This document shows positions 9,084 through 17,079 of a stretch of DNA of 64,000 nt, one piece after another; the first letter of the stretch is position 1; every line of letters begins with the position of its first letter. Location: contig CAUYUJ010015305.1 of NCBI GenBank assembly GCA_963575745.1, positions 615,491 through 679,490 of the forward strand, written 5' to 3'. The position numbers and the translations under genes were made by a program. Source of the DNA: Prorocentrum cordatum (taxonomy: Eukaryota; Sar; Dinophyceae; Prorocentrales; Prorocentraceae). The notes under the pieces are model-generated. The model was not told the origin of the DNA and ran no database searches. It saw nothing but the letters and a program-made list of their open reading frames with translations.

Positions 9084-11736
9084 TCAGCGGCCCAAAGACG
9101 GCATCCGCCTCCCCCGCAGCGCGTCGGGGAGCTCCTGCGCGGCCGCCGCGGCCGCCCGCTGCACGTCGGGCGGCAGGCGGCGCAAGAGGTCGGCCAGTCG
9201 CCCCCCGTGCTCGTAGCGGCGGAGGCTCCGCGCGGACCGCCACCGCCCGCGGCGCTGGATCTCCTCCAGACGTCGGGCGCCGGTCGCGAAGTCGACGCTC
9301 GCCCCCGCGTGCCGGAAGCGGTAGGCGTCGAGCGGCCCGAGGGGCCCCAGGCGCCAGGCAGCCGCGGCCTCGTCCAGGGCCCGGCGCAGGGCGCTGGGCG
9401 TCAGATCCAGCAAGGGCCCGACGCCGCGCTCCAGCCCCAGCTGCACCAGGGCGCCTGCGAGCGCCGCCTGCCGGTCGAGGTCGAGGACGATCGTCTGGTC
9501 GAACTCCTGGCTCTTGGACGGGGTCCGCATCTCGAACGGGTGGAGCAAGACCGATGTGGGGGTCCACTCGCGAGCTCCGCTGAGGGACCCCGCCACTACG
9601 TCGCGGCCCCGTAGCAGGAATGGCTCTCCTGGCCGCAAGTACATCTCCATCATCATGAGAATGGCCAGCGCGTGGGGTCTCAGCCCCTGGCAGATCATCC
9701 AGCACGCCAGCAGCGCCACCACGTCGTAGGGCAGGGGCAAGCGGCCCCCCGCTGGGGCAGCGCGGCGCCAGCCTCGCAGACACTGTCGACAGACGGGCAT
9801 CCGCCCGCCCCCCAGCCTGCCCAGGCGCGGCTCGGCCCACTGCACCGACGCCAAGAGCTTCTCGCCCGCGCTCAGCGAGCCGCCCTCCATGAACATGATC
9901 TCCATCAGGCCCGCGGTGGCGATGTCCCACTCCTCCTCGGTGTTCGGGTGGTCCCCGCGGGAGTCGCAGAACCTCTGCAGGGCGGCCAGGTAGAGGGAGT
10001 ACTGGGCCTGCGTCTTCGCCGACACCGAGGCCCTCCGAAGCAGGCTCATCTGGGCCTGCGGGGCCCGCGCCGCCGCCAGCCTGGCAGCGCGCTCCACCCG
10101 CACCCGCGCCGCGGCCGCCCGCAGGCCCCCAGTCTCCAGGGGGGCCAAGGCCGGGCGGGAGGCCGACCCCGCACTGGGCGGCGGCGGCTGGCGGCCCGCG
10201 GGGGTCCTCGATCTGTCGGACCTGCCGCGCGCCAGCATTGCGACCCTCGCCGGCGGCGGTCGCGAGTTCGCGCCGCAGGCCGGCAAGCGGGTCGCTCGGC
10301 GCCGGCCGGCCGCGCGAGGGTCCGTCCGCAGGGTTGAGCTCCGACGCGATCCAGCGCGACCGTAGGAGGCTGCCGGTCCCCAGCAGCAGGGCGCCCAGCC
10401 GGCGGGTCACCGAGAGCATGCCATCGCAAGACGACCGTCCCTTCGTGGCGGCCAGGGAGGCCGAGATCGAGTCCCCAATCACGAGCAGCCTCGAGCCCAA
10501 GTTGGCGACGGACCTCAGGAGGTGGCGCACCCCGTACAAAAGCGCCTCCGCTTCCAGGGCCGGCATAGACGTCGAGGCCCGTTTCCACCTCTGCCTCCCG
10601 CACACCCTCCAGGGAGCCCTCAAGAGGTCCAGGGGGACGTCCTCGAACGACTTCGTGTGCCGGCGGTCAAACTCGCTTTCGGGACGGTGGTGTCGAGACT
10701 TGGGCCGCACGAGCTCCATCAGGATCCGCCTGTCGGCCTCCCCCTCACCCCCGTGCAGCTGCGCAGCGGCCGCGGCGAAGGCGCGCTCGCGGGGAGGCCG
10801 CCCTTCCCGGGCCGCCTCCCGAGCCCCAGCACGCTCCGAGTGACGGCAGGCCTCCTTGACCAGGGCCACCGGCGGTCGCCCCCGAACGGCCCCCAGGCCC
10901 CACGGCGACGCGTCCACCACGACCACGTCTGGACAGGTACCCGCGGAGGTGTTGACCCAGATGAGCGGGGCGATACGGTCCCAGACGTCGAGCTCCTTTC
11001 TGGCCGAGGCCCAGAGGGCCCGAGGCCCCCGGGCTGGGCCTCTCCGCGCGGCCTCACAGAACCTGTAGCAGCATTTGAACACGCTGAGCGACTCTCGCCT
11101 ACACAGGCCGATGAAGCACAGATGGCCCAAAAGGCGCTCCAAGTCCCCTCCAGAGACCGAGGCCCGTGCTAAAAGACCCCGAATGGCGAGACGAGCCTTC
11201 CAGACACGCTCGGGGGTCGGGCGGAAGGTGCGCCGGAGGCAATCGATCTCCCACCCCAGCACGATGGCCCGATCGCAAGAGACAGACTCTTTATGCAGCG
11301 GCAGCCCCCGAGACTCGAGGGCCCGGGACACTCCTGCCAAGCGTTCGCGAACAACCGCCTCGCTCGTCGAAATCACCACATAGTTGTCTACGTACTGCGC
11401 GCGAGGGGGGGAGGCGAGGGGAGGCGGAGGGGAGCCGTCCGCGAGGCGGGCTGCAGCAGGGGATCCCCCCTCCTCGGCAGCCCGCTCGTGGATCGCCTGG
11501 CACCACCATAGGGCCCAGGACCAGCCCATGGGCAGGGCACGCATCCGAGGGGTGACCCAGGTCCCCGGGGACACACGGACCCCCTGGACTTGAGAGATGC
11601 CCGCCCACGAGGCCCGAATTCTTCGCAGCCCGAAGTACTGGCGGAGCCCCTCTGGGAGCTCCATGTGATAGAAAGCGTCTTTTATATCGACCTGGCCAAT
11701 AAACACTGGCTGATCGAGGGAGTCGTCGCCATGCAC
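8857..11736 (-). CDS. reverse transcriptase - RNase H (long frame running into the methyltransferase-like domain)
   Basis: This frame carries the RT core and RNase H of the YR element. RT motifs are VDIKDAF (residues about 16-22, first catalytic Asp), LPMGWSWAL (about 68-76) and QYVDNYVV (about 114-121), where the usual YxDD is YVDN. RNase H shows Asp in VVVVDASPWG (about 275), Glu in PALEAEALL (about 395), Asp in VIGDSISA (about 422) and Asp in ELNPADGPSR (about 471), a complete DEDD set. From about residue 490 to 880 the frame is low-complexity Gly/Arg/Pro, because YR is encoded there in another frame. It then enters the methyltransferase-like motifs and stops at 8857. The listed start is only a GTG. 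The true N-terminus lies upstream at ATG 12580 in another frame, joined across a homopolymer at 11834-11846. Confidence 0.85.
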   Translation of the reverse strand: MHGDDSLDQPVFIGQVDIKDAFYHMELPEGLRQYFGLRRIRASWAGISQVQGVRVSPGTWVTPRMRALPMGWSWALWWCQAIHERAAEEGGSPAAARLADGSPPPPLASPPRAQYVDNYVVISTSEAVVRERLAGVSRALESRGLPLHKESVSCDRAIVLGWEIDCLRRTFRPTPERVWKARLAIRGLLARASVSGGDLERLLGHLCFIGLCRRESLSVFKCCYRFCEAARRGPARGPRALWASARKELDVWDRIAPLIWVNTSAGTCPDVVVVDASPWGLGAVRGRPPVALVKEACRHSERAGAREAAREGRPPRERAFAAAAAQLHGGEGEADRRILMELVRPKSRHHRPESEFDRRHTKSFEDVPLDLLRAPWRVCGRQRWKRASTSMPALEAEALLYGVRHLLRSVANLGSRLLVIGDSISASLAATKGRSSCDGMLSVTRRLGALLLGTGSLLRSRWIASELNPADGPSRGRPAPSDPLAGLRRELATAAGEGRNAGARQVRQIEDPRGPPAAAAQCGVGLPPGLGPPGDWGPAGGRGAGAGGARCQAGGGAGPAGPDEPASEGLGVGEDAGPVLPLPGRPAEVLRLPRGPPEHRGGVGHRHRGPDGDHVHGGRLAERGREALGVGAVGRAAPGQAGGRADARLSTVSARLAPRCPSGGPLAPALRRGGAAGVLDDLPGAETPRAGHSHDDGDVLAARRAIPATGPRRSGGVPQRSSRVDPHIGLAPPVRDADPVQEPGVRPDDRPRPRPAGGARRRPGAAGAGARRRALAGSDAQRPAPGPGRGRGCLAPGAPRAARRLPLPARGGERRLRDRRPTSGGDPAPRAVAVRAEPPPLRARGATGRPLAPPAARRAAGGRGGRAGAPRRAAGEADAVFGPLRAPTVAVFLELFAGSGHLSDAMERGNVPTLRWDILCGPAYDLRDPRSARLIRGWMRAGLVCGLHAGFPCETFSRA
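9084..10238 (-). CDS. tyrosine recombinase (integrase) of the YR element
   Basis: Starts at ATG 10238; a TTG-initiated frame extends to 10286. Stops at 9084, overlapping the long RT-RH frame. Numbered from 10286, a SAM-like N-terminal domain contains KTQAQYSLYLAALQRFC. The catalytic domain has the Box A arginine in MEMYLRPGEPF (about 218), a Lys in RTPSKSQEFDQ (about 258), a Box B YRFRHAGAS (Arg about 325, His/Tyr variants around it) and the nucleophile Tyr in RGRWRSARSLRRYEHGG (about 358). The first Box B position is Tyr where many recombinases have His. The product would integrate the circular cDNA. The reading frame is intact end to end. Expression would need its own initiation or a frame change from the upstream frame; no clear slip site is visible. 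Confidence 0.85.
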   Translation of the reverse strand: MLARGRSDRSRTPAGRQPPPPSAGSASRPALAPLETGGLRAAAARVRVERAARLAAARAPQAQMSLLRRASVSAKTQAQYSLYLAALQRFCDSRGDHPNTEEEWDIATAGLMEIMFMEGGSLSAGEKLLASVQWAEPRLGRLGGGRMPVCRQCLRGWRRAAPAGGRLPLPYDVVALLACWMICQGLRPHALAILMMMEMYLRPGEPFLLRGRDVVAGSLSGAREWTPTSVLLHPFEMRTPSKSQEFDQTIVLDLDRQAALAGALVQLGLERGVGPLLDLTPSALRRALDEAAAAWRLGPLGPLDAYRFRHAGASVDFATGARRLEEIQRRGRWRSARSLRRYEHGGRLADLLRRLPPDVQRAAAAAAQELPDALRGRRMPSLGR

Positions 11737-11794
11737 CTGGGAGAGAGTGTCGCCAGAGACAAGGCTGACAGGGGCGGGCGGCTCGAAATGCTGA

Positions 11795-12580
11795 TTAGAC
11801 CGCCGACAGTCGACGACCAGCCGCTGCTTGCCGCCCCCCTTTTTTTACAAAGAAGCAATCCACCACCTCGGTAGGTCGCTCAAGCGTCAGCTCGGCTACG
11901 CCAGCCTCGACCAACCGCTGAACGAATTCGCCGTACAGAGAGGGAGAGTGGAGGCGAGGGTCCCCATAGGGTCGCAGGGGCCCCGAGTCCTTTAACCTCA
12001 TTCGTGCCACGTCGATGGGCAAAACTTGCGACTCAGCAAAGCGCGCAACAGTACTTTCCCCGCCGGATCCCCAAAGCCGAGCGAGCGGAGTCGGAACCGA
12101 CCCAGCCGCCGGGAGGGACACGCGGGAGGCTTCGTAGCCCACAGGGCCCCCCCCAGCGTCATAGGGGAGGCCGAGGCGCAGCGCCTGGAGGGCTGCCGCC
12201 TGCGAAAGATCATCTGGGGGAGGCCCCAGGAAAGAGACAGAAGACTCAACGTGATCGAGCATACGCTGCTGCCCGAGGCTCAGATCAGCAGGTACAGGTA
12301 CCCCTTCACGGCGGCCGTATATCGCGTTGAGACCTTCTAAGCACCGAAGAACGTCGGCGTGGCGACGCTGCCGACGGCCGACTCTCTGTCGGCAAACTCG
12401 CGAGAGCCCAGGTGCTGGTGGCTCCGACGAGTTGAGCAGCTCCGTGGGGAAAGGTAGCAGATCCCTCCCCACGTTCCTGTCAAAATTCCCCGGCGGCGCA
12501 ACGGCGTGCCGAGCATCCCCAGTCATGTCAGGATCCCCCCCACCAGACCTGAGGGACGTCTGGGGGGGGCGGTCGGGCAT
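11795..12580 (-). CDS. N-terminal part of the RT protein (frame-broken)
   Basis: ATG at 12580-12578 shares its A with the Gag stop TGA (12582-12580), giving TGATG. About 260 codons follow. They include a region rich in charged and Leu residues, then EFVQRLVEAGVAELTLERP and DCFFVKKGGRQ, which is the entry to RT motif 1. The frame runs into TAA at 11795, while the next frame continues with KQRLVVDCRRSN, the expected RT sequence. The change happens at A7-G6 (11834-11846) and is plus-one. One base fewer in the homopolymer would restore FFVKKGGGKQRL. It is either a single-base insertion in this copy, a sequencing or assembly error, or plus-one frameshifting. The stop-start overlap suggests coupled termination-reinitiation. 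Confidence 0.75.
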   Translation of the reverse strand: MPDRPPQTSLRSGGGDPDMTGDARHAVAPPGNFDRNVGRDLLPFPTELLNSSEPPAPGLSRVCRQRVGRRQRRHADVLRCLEGLNAIYGRREGVPVPADLSLGQQRMLDHVESSVSFLGPPPDDLSQAAALQALRLGLPYDAGGGPVGYEASRVSLPAAGSVPTPLARLWGSGGESTVARFAESQVLPIDVARMRLKDSGPLRPYGDPRLHSPSLYGEFVQRLVEAGVAELTLERPTEVVDCFFVKKGGRQAAAGRRLSAV

Positions 12581-12582
12581 CA
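12578..12582 (-). promoter_or_regulatory. overlapping stop-start TGATG between Gag and RT
   Basis: The Gag stop TGA and the RT-frame ATG share one base (position 12580). Such overlaps (TAATG, TGATG) are used for termination-reinitiation in several retrotransposons. Here the function is inferred from the geometry. Confidence 0.6.
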
Positions 12583-14082
12583 CCCCTGGTCCTTCCCCTG
12601 GCCCTGCCTCCGCTTGCCCAGCGACTCCCGAGCCTCGCGCGCCTTCAGGAGGCTCTTGGCCAGCGACGCGTCCCGCTCCAGCTCCTGCTTGGCGCTCTCG
12701 AGCAGCGCGGGCGACACCATGAGCCTCGACTCGGCTCGGGCCGTCGCCCCGAAGGCGGCCTGCTCGTCGGCGGTGAGCCTCCCCGCGGAGGAGCCCGCTG
12801 TCCTCTCGCGCAACTTGTCGCTGTAGCAGTACTCGATCGTCTGGAGCCGGCGGAACATCATCTCCACCGACAGGATGTTGGACGCGTCCACCTGATCGTG
12901 CTGGAGCAACGCCTTCAGGTAGCTGATCACACTGGCGTACTCCTCCATGCCCCACTGGGAGTCCTGGAGGCCGCACAGCTTCTTGAAGTGCTCGAAGTGG
13001 GACTCGAGAGAGCGGCCCTCGCCCGCGAGGTGCTCGAGGCACCACATGGTCGTCCTCGGCGCGATGAAGTCGGGGAGGTGCTCCTGGCGGCAGCTCTCGA
13101 CGAGGTTCTCGAGCGTCCGGAAGGGCCTGCCAGCGCGATCGAGGCGGACCGGCAGCAGGCGACAGTCGGGCGCCACCGCCCGGTCGGCGAAGTCCGACTC
13201 GTCACCGATGGCCACCCACTCGACGAAGAGAGACGACCCGTCTGCGAGCAAGACGACTCCGCGGGCGGGGGTGCCCGCCCCAGCGAAGCCCGCTGGAGGG
13301 ATGATCACATCGCCGTAGTGGTACCCCCTCCACTCCTGGGCGACGCGCCAGTTCCCCACGGGGGCGGGGGCGGCGTCGCCAGCGCCACCCGCCAGCACCA
13401 GGGGTCGGGCCCCCCCGACCACGGCCGCCGCGAGCGCCGCTCCCGCGGGCGCCGGCGCTCCGCCCGCCTCCCCGCCGCCTGCGGCCGGCGCAGCCCCCGC
13501 GCCCGCACCTCCTCGGCGCATCACCCCGCCCGGCAGGGGCGCGGGTGCCGGGGCGGCGGGCGCCGCGGCGGGCGGCGGGCCCCCCGCTGGCACCACGACC
13601 CATCCTCCGCCCGGCGGCCCGGCGGCGGGGGCCCCCGCGGGAGGGGCGGGCCCGGCGGCGGCAGCCGGCGCCCCCGGCGCAGCCCAGGGCCACGCCTCGA
13701 AGACGGGCGCCGGCACGGCCACGCCCGGGTGGCGCCGAGCAAAGCAGCGCCGAGCCTCGGCCTGGGCCTCGGGGAGCCAGGCGGCCACCTCCGCCGCAGT
13801 CGGGGCGCTCGCGAAGCGGTAGGCCCGCACGACGCCCGGCGGCCTGGGGGCGAGGGCGGGCGCCCACCGCACCGCGCTGATGTCGGGCGACGTCCCGTCC
13901 ACTACCTCGCACTGCACCTGGTGGTCCGGCGAGACTAGGATCGCGTCACTCGGACAGGACACCACCCGACCCAAGTTCCAGCGCTGGTGCCACAGGGGAG
14001 CCCCCGGCACCGCATACAGGAGGTACGCCACCTGGTCCACTCCTTCCAGTGCGGGCACGGCGTCGGCGGCAGCAGCAGCCAT
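12580..14082 (-). CDS. Gag-like protein of the YR element
   Basis: 500 codons from ATG 14082 to TGA 12580. The N-terminal part (VAYLLYAVPGAPLWHQRW) is followed by a Pro/Ala/Gly-rich linker at about residues 125-230. A well-mixed globular region follows (about 250-430), with YHYGDVIIPP, FVEWVAIGDES and an alpha-helical segment FKKLCGLQDSQWGMEEYAS. The C-terminal tail is strongly basic (RESLGKRRQGQGKDQG). There is no zinc knuckle. Position as first large ORF, low-complexity linker and basic tail support a nucleocapsid role by analogy only. It overlaps the leader ORF in another frame, and the RT frame starts inside its stop codon. Confidence 0.7.
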   Translation of the reverse strand: MAAAAADAVPALEGVDQVAYLLYAVPGAPLWHQRWNLGRVVSCPSDAILVSPDHQVQCEVVDGTSPDISAVRWAPALAPRPPGVVRAYRFASAPTAAEVAAWLPEAQAEARRCFARRHPGVAVPAPVFEAWPWAAPGAPAAAAGPAPPAGAPAAGPPGGGWVVVPAGGPPPAAAPAAPAPAPLPGGVMRRGGAGAGAAPAAGGGEAGGAPAPAGAALAAAVVGGARPLVLAGGAGDAAPAPVGNWRVAQEWRGYHYGDVIIPPAGFAGAGTPARGVVLLADGSSLFVEWVAIGDESDFADRAVAPDCRLLPVRLDRAGRPFRTLENLVESCRQEHLPDFIAPRTTMWCLEHLAGEGRSLESHFEHFKKLCGLQDSQWGMEEYASVISYLKALLQHDQVDASNILSVEMMFRRLQTIEYCYSDKLRERTAGSSAGRLTADEQAAFGATARAESRLMVSPALLESAKQELERDASLAKSLLKAREARESLGKRRQGQGKDQG

Positions 14083-14383
14083 CGCTCCACCTCCCGACGT
14101 CGCCGAGCGCGATGCCGATCACGAGCGACGCCACTGTCGTCCCCCAGGCCGCCGCCACCGTCGGGGCTGCGGGCGCCGTGGAGGCGCGCCCCCGCTCCTG
14201 CTGCGGGCACTGGGGAGCCGGCGCCCCTGGGCAGGCCGGGCAGGGCGGGACCGCGGGACAGGCGCAGTGGCAGTCCGGGCACTCCAGCGCCGGGCACGGC
14301 GGCGGCGGCGGCGCCCGACTCAACCAGGAGGCCACGCCATGCGACAGCTGGGTGAGGGCTCCGACCGCCCACGGGGGCACCAT
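13946..14383 (-). CDS. Cys-rich leader ORF with one membrane segment
   Basis: ATG at 14383, only 15 bp inside the A1 repeat. About 146 codons. Contains a cysteine cluster (CPALECPDCHCACP, then PPCPACPGAPAPQCP) followed by a hydrophobic segment (AAWGTTVASLVIGIALG), after which the frame becomes Arg/Gly-rich where Gag begins in the next frame. Cys-rich plus transmembrane N-termini precede Gag in dinoflagellate retroelements as far as I recall, so this may be the true Gag N-terminus joined by a frame change near 14080. Alternatively it is a separate short protein. Confidence 0.5.
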   Translation of the reverse strand: MVPPWAVGALTQLSHGVASWLSRAPPPPPCPALECPDCHCACPAVPPCPACPGAPAPQCPQQERGRASTAPAAPTVAAAWGTTVASLVIGIALGDVGRWSDGCCCRRRRARTGRSGPGGVPPVCGAGGSPVAPALELGSGGVLSE

Positions 14384-14397
14384 GCCCCGTGGGAAAA

Positions 14398-14482
14398 AGC
14401 TTGAGCGAAACGTCAACGGAAGATCGCAGACGGGCGGCCAGCGACGCTTCCCAAGGAGCAACCCTGTTCGGAGAACGACTTA
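14398..14482 (-). repeat. split direct repeat A1
   Basis: 85 bp, identical by eye to A2 at 8028-8112. It is the 5' end of the element. The flank outside it is a GGA microsatellite. Confidence 0.9.
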
Positions 14483-14570
14483 GGAGGAGGAGAAGGAGGA
14501 GGAGGAGGAGGGGGAGGGGGAGGAGGAGGAGGTCGAGGAGGAAGAGGAGGAGGCGGCGAGGACCGATGCT
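14483..14570 (+). repeat. (GGA)n microsatellite at the 5' edge of the YR element
   Basis: GGA/GGAGGGG repeats begin immediately outside A1. No target duplication is visible between this flank and the GAT tract on the other side, as expected for YR integration. Confidence 0.85.
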
Positions 14571-14575
14571 GGAGG

Positions 14576-16140
14576 TCGGCGGCGCGCCGAGGGGGGAAGA
14601 TTCGACAAACGAATTTCAACGAGGATCCTCTTGGAACCTTTTTGCGGCCCTGTTGGGGCCGTCTCGACGCTTCGGATGTCGTTTTCCCGCTTGTGTCGGC
14701 CTCCCATGGGCCTCCGAGGCCTCAAGATTACTCCGACATGGCCCACCTCTCTTCCCGTGCTCTTGCTCTGCACCGCCGTGCATGGCCCAAGGCATGATCG
14801 ACACAGCGGTTGCACTGCGCGCTGGGAAGAGGGGCTTGTTCAAAGAAGATACGTTTCGCTCCTAGACGGCTGCGGCCACATAATGGTAAGTGTGGGACGG
14901 TGCCTCACATGGTCATGCAAATGCAAGCGAGAACAACAGCGGCCAAATCGTGCCACCCCGACCATCTCTCGCGGCATAAGAGTTCCAAGTTCGAGGTTCG
15001 ATACTTTCATGGAACCTATCCCGAGACACAGCCGGACGAGCCGGAAAGGGGAGATGGGAGACGTGAAGGGCCCCAAATATCAGGATTCTCCATACTGTCC
15101 CATATTTTCTGGGTTTTTGTCATCCCCCCCATATCCCACATGTTCCCATATTTTCAGGGAATCGACGATCAATCGTGTCTGTGTCGTTTTCCCTCCTGAA
15201 GATAGGGGAACGAGGAGGGACGAGGCAGGAGGGAGGAGGGGGGAGAGGAAGGGGCGAACAGGCACAACAACCGAACCACGGTGACACCGAAGTAGTCCCA
15301 ACCATCACATCGAAATCATGGGGAACTACGACCGCCGAGCGCGTCGCGGTTCATGCCGCCGTGGGCCACGAGACACCGCACAAAGGAGCATGAGGCAAGG
15401 TCGCAAAAATCCAACTCGGCGGAGCCAAGATGGGGTGGTGTCGAGTTTCTCTGGTCGAGACTCCCGGAACCGTGAACCAAGAACACAACCAACCTCACAC
15501 TGCCAGGAACTCTAAGACCGAGAACCCGCGAACACAGCCGACCGTACTGCCGGGAACCCTGGAAACAGGAACCAGTAATCCAGGAGACCCAGCCGCCCGC
15601 CGACATGGGCCGGGAACCCAGAGCCAAACCAGTTCACCTCACCTCAGACCAGGTCAACTCGAGCAAGAAGCGTTAACCCAGGCATCCAGAAATTGACAGC
15701 CTGCCCTACTGATCCCCGCTCGTCAAATTCACTCTTATCATCCTCATCATCCCCAACCTCCTGCTCCTCTTGTTCCGTCTCCTCCCGATCGTCTGCACTG
15801 AAGTGACAGGCCAAGTGTTAGAACTGAAATGTAGAGAAGGACCAGCAGCAACTAGCACGACGGCGAAGGGGGAAAGCAGGAAGGAGGGAAGAAAGAAAAA
15901 GGGCGGAGAAGGGGTTCAAGGGATGAAGAAAGAGATGAGGAACGAGGGGGAGGATAGAAGTTCGGAGAGAAGAGGGAAGTCGGAAAGGAGGAGGGAGAGA
16001 AGATGTGAGCATGGATGAGGGGAAGACCGAAGGAGGAAGGAGGGATCAAAAGGAGTAGGAGGAGGAGGAAAAGAGGGCGAAGGGAGGGAAAGAGGGAAGG
16101 ATGATGAGAAGAAGGAAGAAAAGGGGAAGAACAGACGAAA
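14576..16140. other. non-coding, purine-rich in its second half
   Basis: No supported gene. 15460-15640 holds loosely repeated GGGAACCC/GAACACAACC words. 15840-16125 is A/G-rich (GGAAGGAGG). A frame at 14389-14865 is the GGA tract plus unrelated sequence. Confidence 0.4.
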
Positions 16141-16144
16141 CCAA

Positions 16145-16290
16145 AACTCCTGATCGCCGTCCGGCCCTGTCGGGGCCTCCAGGAGGTTCCTCGCCAGCCG
16201 GATGCACTTGGCCTCGCCTAGCAGCTGCAGCTTGTGCTCGAGCTTGTGGATGCAGACGAGACCCGACTGCGTCTCGGGAGCGGTGGGCGG
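16145..16290 (-). CDS. probable internal exon, product unknown
   Basis: The minus strand reads ETQSGLVCIHKLEHKLQLL and then GEAKCIRLARNLLEAPTG, a well-mixed amphipathic stretch quite unlike the low-complexity sequence on both sides. Flanks are purine-rich or TA repeats that would lie in introns. No family recognised. Splice borders are not clear. Confidence 0.4.
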
Positions 16291-16359
16291 GCCGGGCGGA
16301 ACGGGGGCAAGGGGGCCGACTGGGGAGTCGAGGGAAGAGAAACGAAGGAGAAATGTGGC

Positions 16360-16560
16360 GACGAGATCTATATATATATATATATATGGATCGGGCATGT
16401 CCTCCTACAGCCAGATATTGGACGAATCCAAAAAATATTGAAAACAAGCTCATACATAACCAAGAAGAATTACAAAGTCGTCCCACACCTATTGTTTGAC
16501 CATTTTTGAACTTGCCTCCTGCAGAGGGACACGCCCGAATCGAATCTATATATATATATG
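16360..16560. repeat. paired TA microsatellites
   Basis: (TA)n runs at 16368-16388 and 16547-16559 flank about 160 bp of AT-richer sequence. Confidence 0.7.
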
Positions 16561-17079
16561 CTTCGAAAGTTTTCGTCATTGGATCCCGCAGGCGGGGGGA
16601 AGTCTGGGGCCCCTCCTCGCCCACTCTCCTGGCCTGTCGTCCGGGGACCCCCCCGCCCAGCCCCCTTTCCCCATCCATCGTCCCTGACACCCCGCCCGTC
16701 CCACCTTTCCAAAGGAGGGGAAGGGTTGGAACACACACACACACACACACCCTCGGATTCGACAATCGGACCCCCCCCTCCTCCCCCTTTGACCACGCCG
16801 CCCCTTTGGCTCCAGAACCCTACCCTGGCCACCTGTCCATCCCAACGCCAACACCCTACCCTTAGCAACCCCCCCATCACGATAATTTCGACTTGTATGA
16901 TTGTATAACCGTTTCGCCCAGCTCCGGCCAGCCCCCAGCCGATTCCAACCAAACCGACACCTGGTTGCGAGCACCGCCGCGACCCCGCGCAAAAATTGGG
17001 ACGCGCCGCGCATCGCCCGATCGTGAGACTGTTTCATTGTGAGCACCACTCCCGCACTACAGAAACTTTGGCGTGCTTA

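Larger units (their letters stand above)
7861..14482 (-). mobile_element. tyrosine-recombinase retrotransposon with split direct repeats and a methyltransferase-like domain
   Basis: A 6.6-kb unit on the minus strand. Reading 5' to 3' it is A1 (14482-14398), leader ORF, Gag, RT-RNase H, YR, methyltransferase-like domain, B1 (8241-8113), A2 (8112-8028), B2 (7989-7861). The 85-bp A copies and 129-bp B copies look identical by eye. A1-ORFs-B1-A2-B2 is the split-direct-repeat layout of PAT/Ngaro-type YR retrotransposons, which integrate through a circular intermediate with a tyrosine recombinase and leave no target duplication. Gag-RT-RH-MT with an overlapping YR frame is closer to the DIRS gene order. 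Identical repeats argue for recent insertion, but RT has a frame break at 11834-11846 and the methyltransferase has a stop at 8857-8859, so this copy is probably non-autonomous, unless those are sequence errors. Confidence 0.9.

Noticed and set aside
8473-10337. Plus-strand ORFs across the recombinase and methyltransferase region
   Set aside because: Antisense shadows of GC-rich coding sequence; the minus strand carries the recognisable motifs.
11834-11846. Canonical minus-one slippery heptamer
   Set aside because: The A-then-G run looks slippery, but the downstream RT frame requires a plus-one shift, not minus-one.
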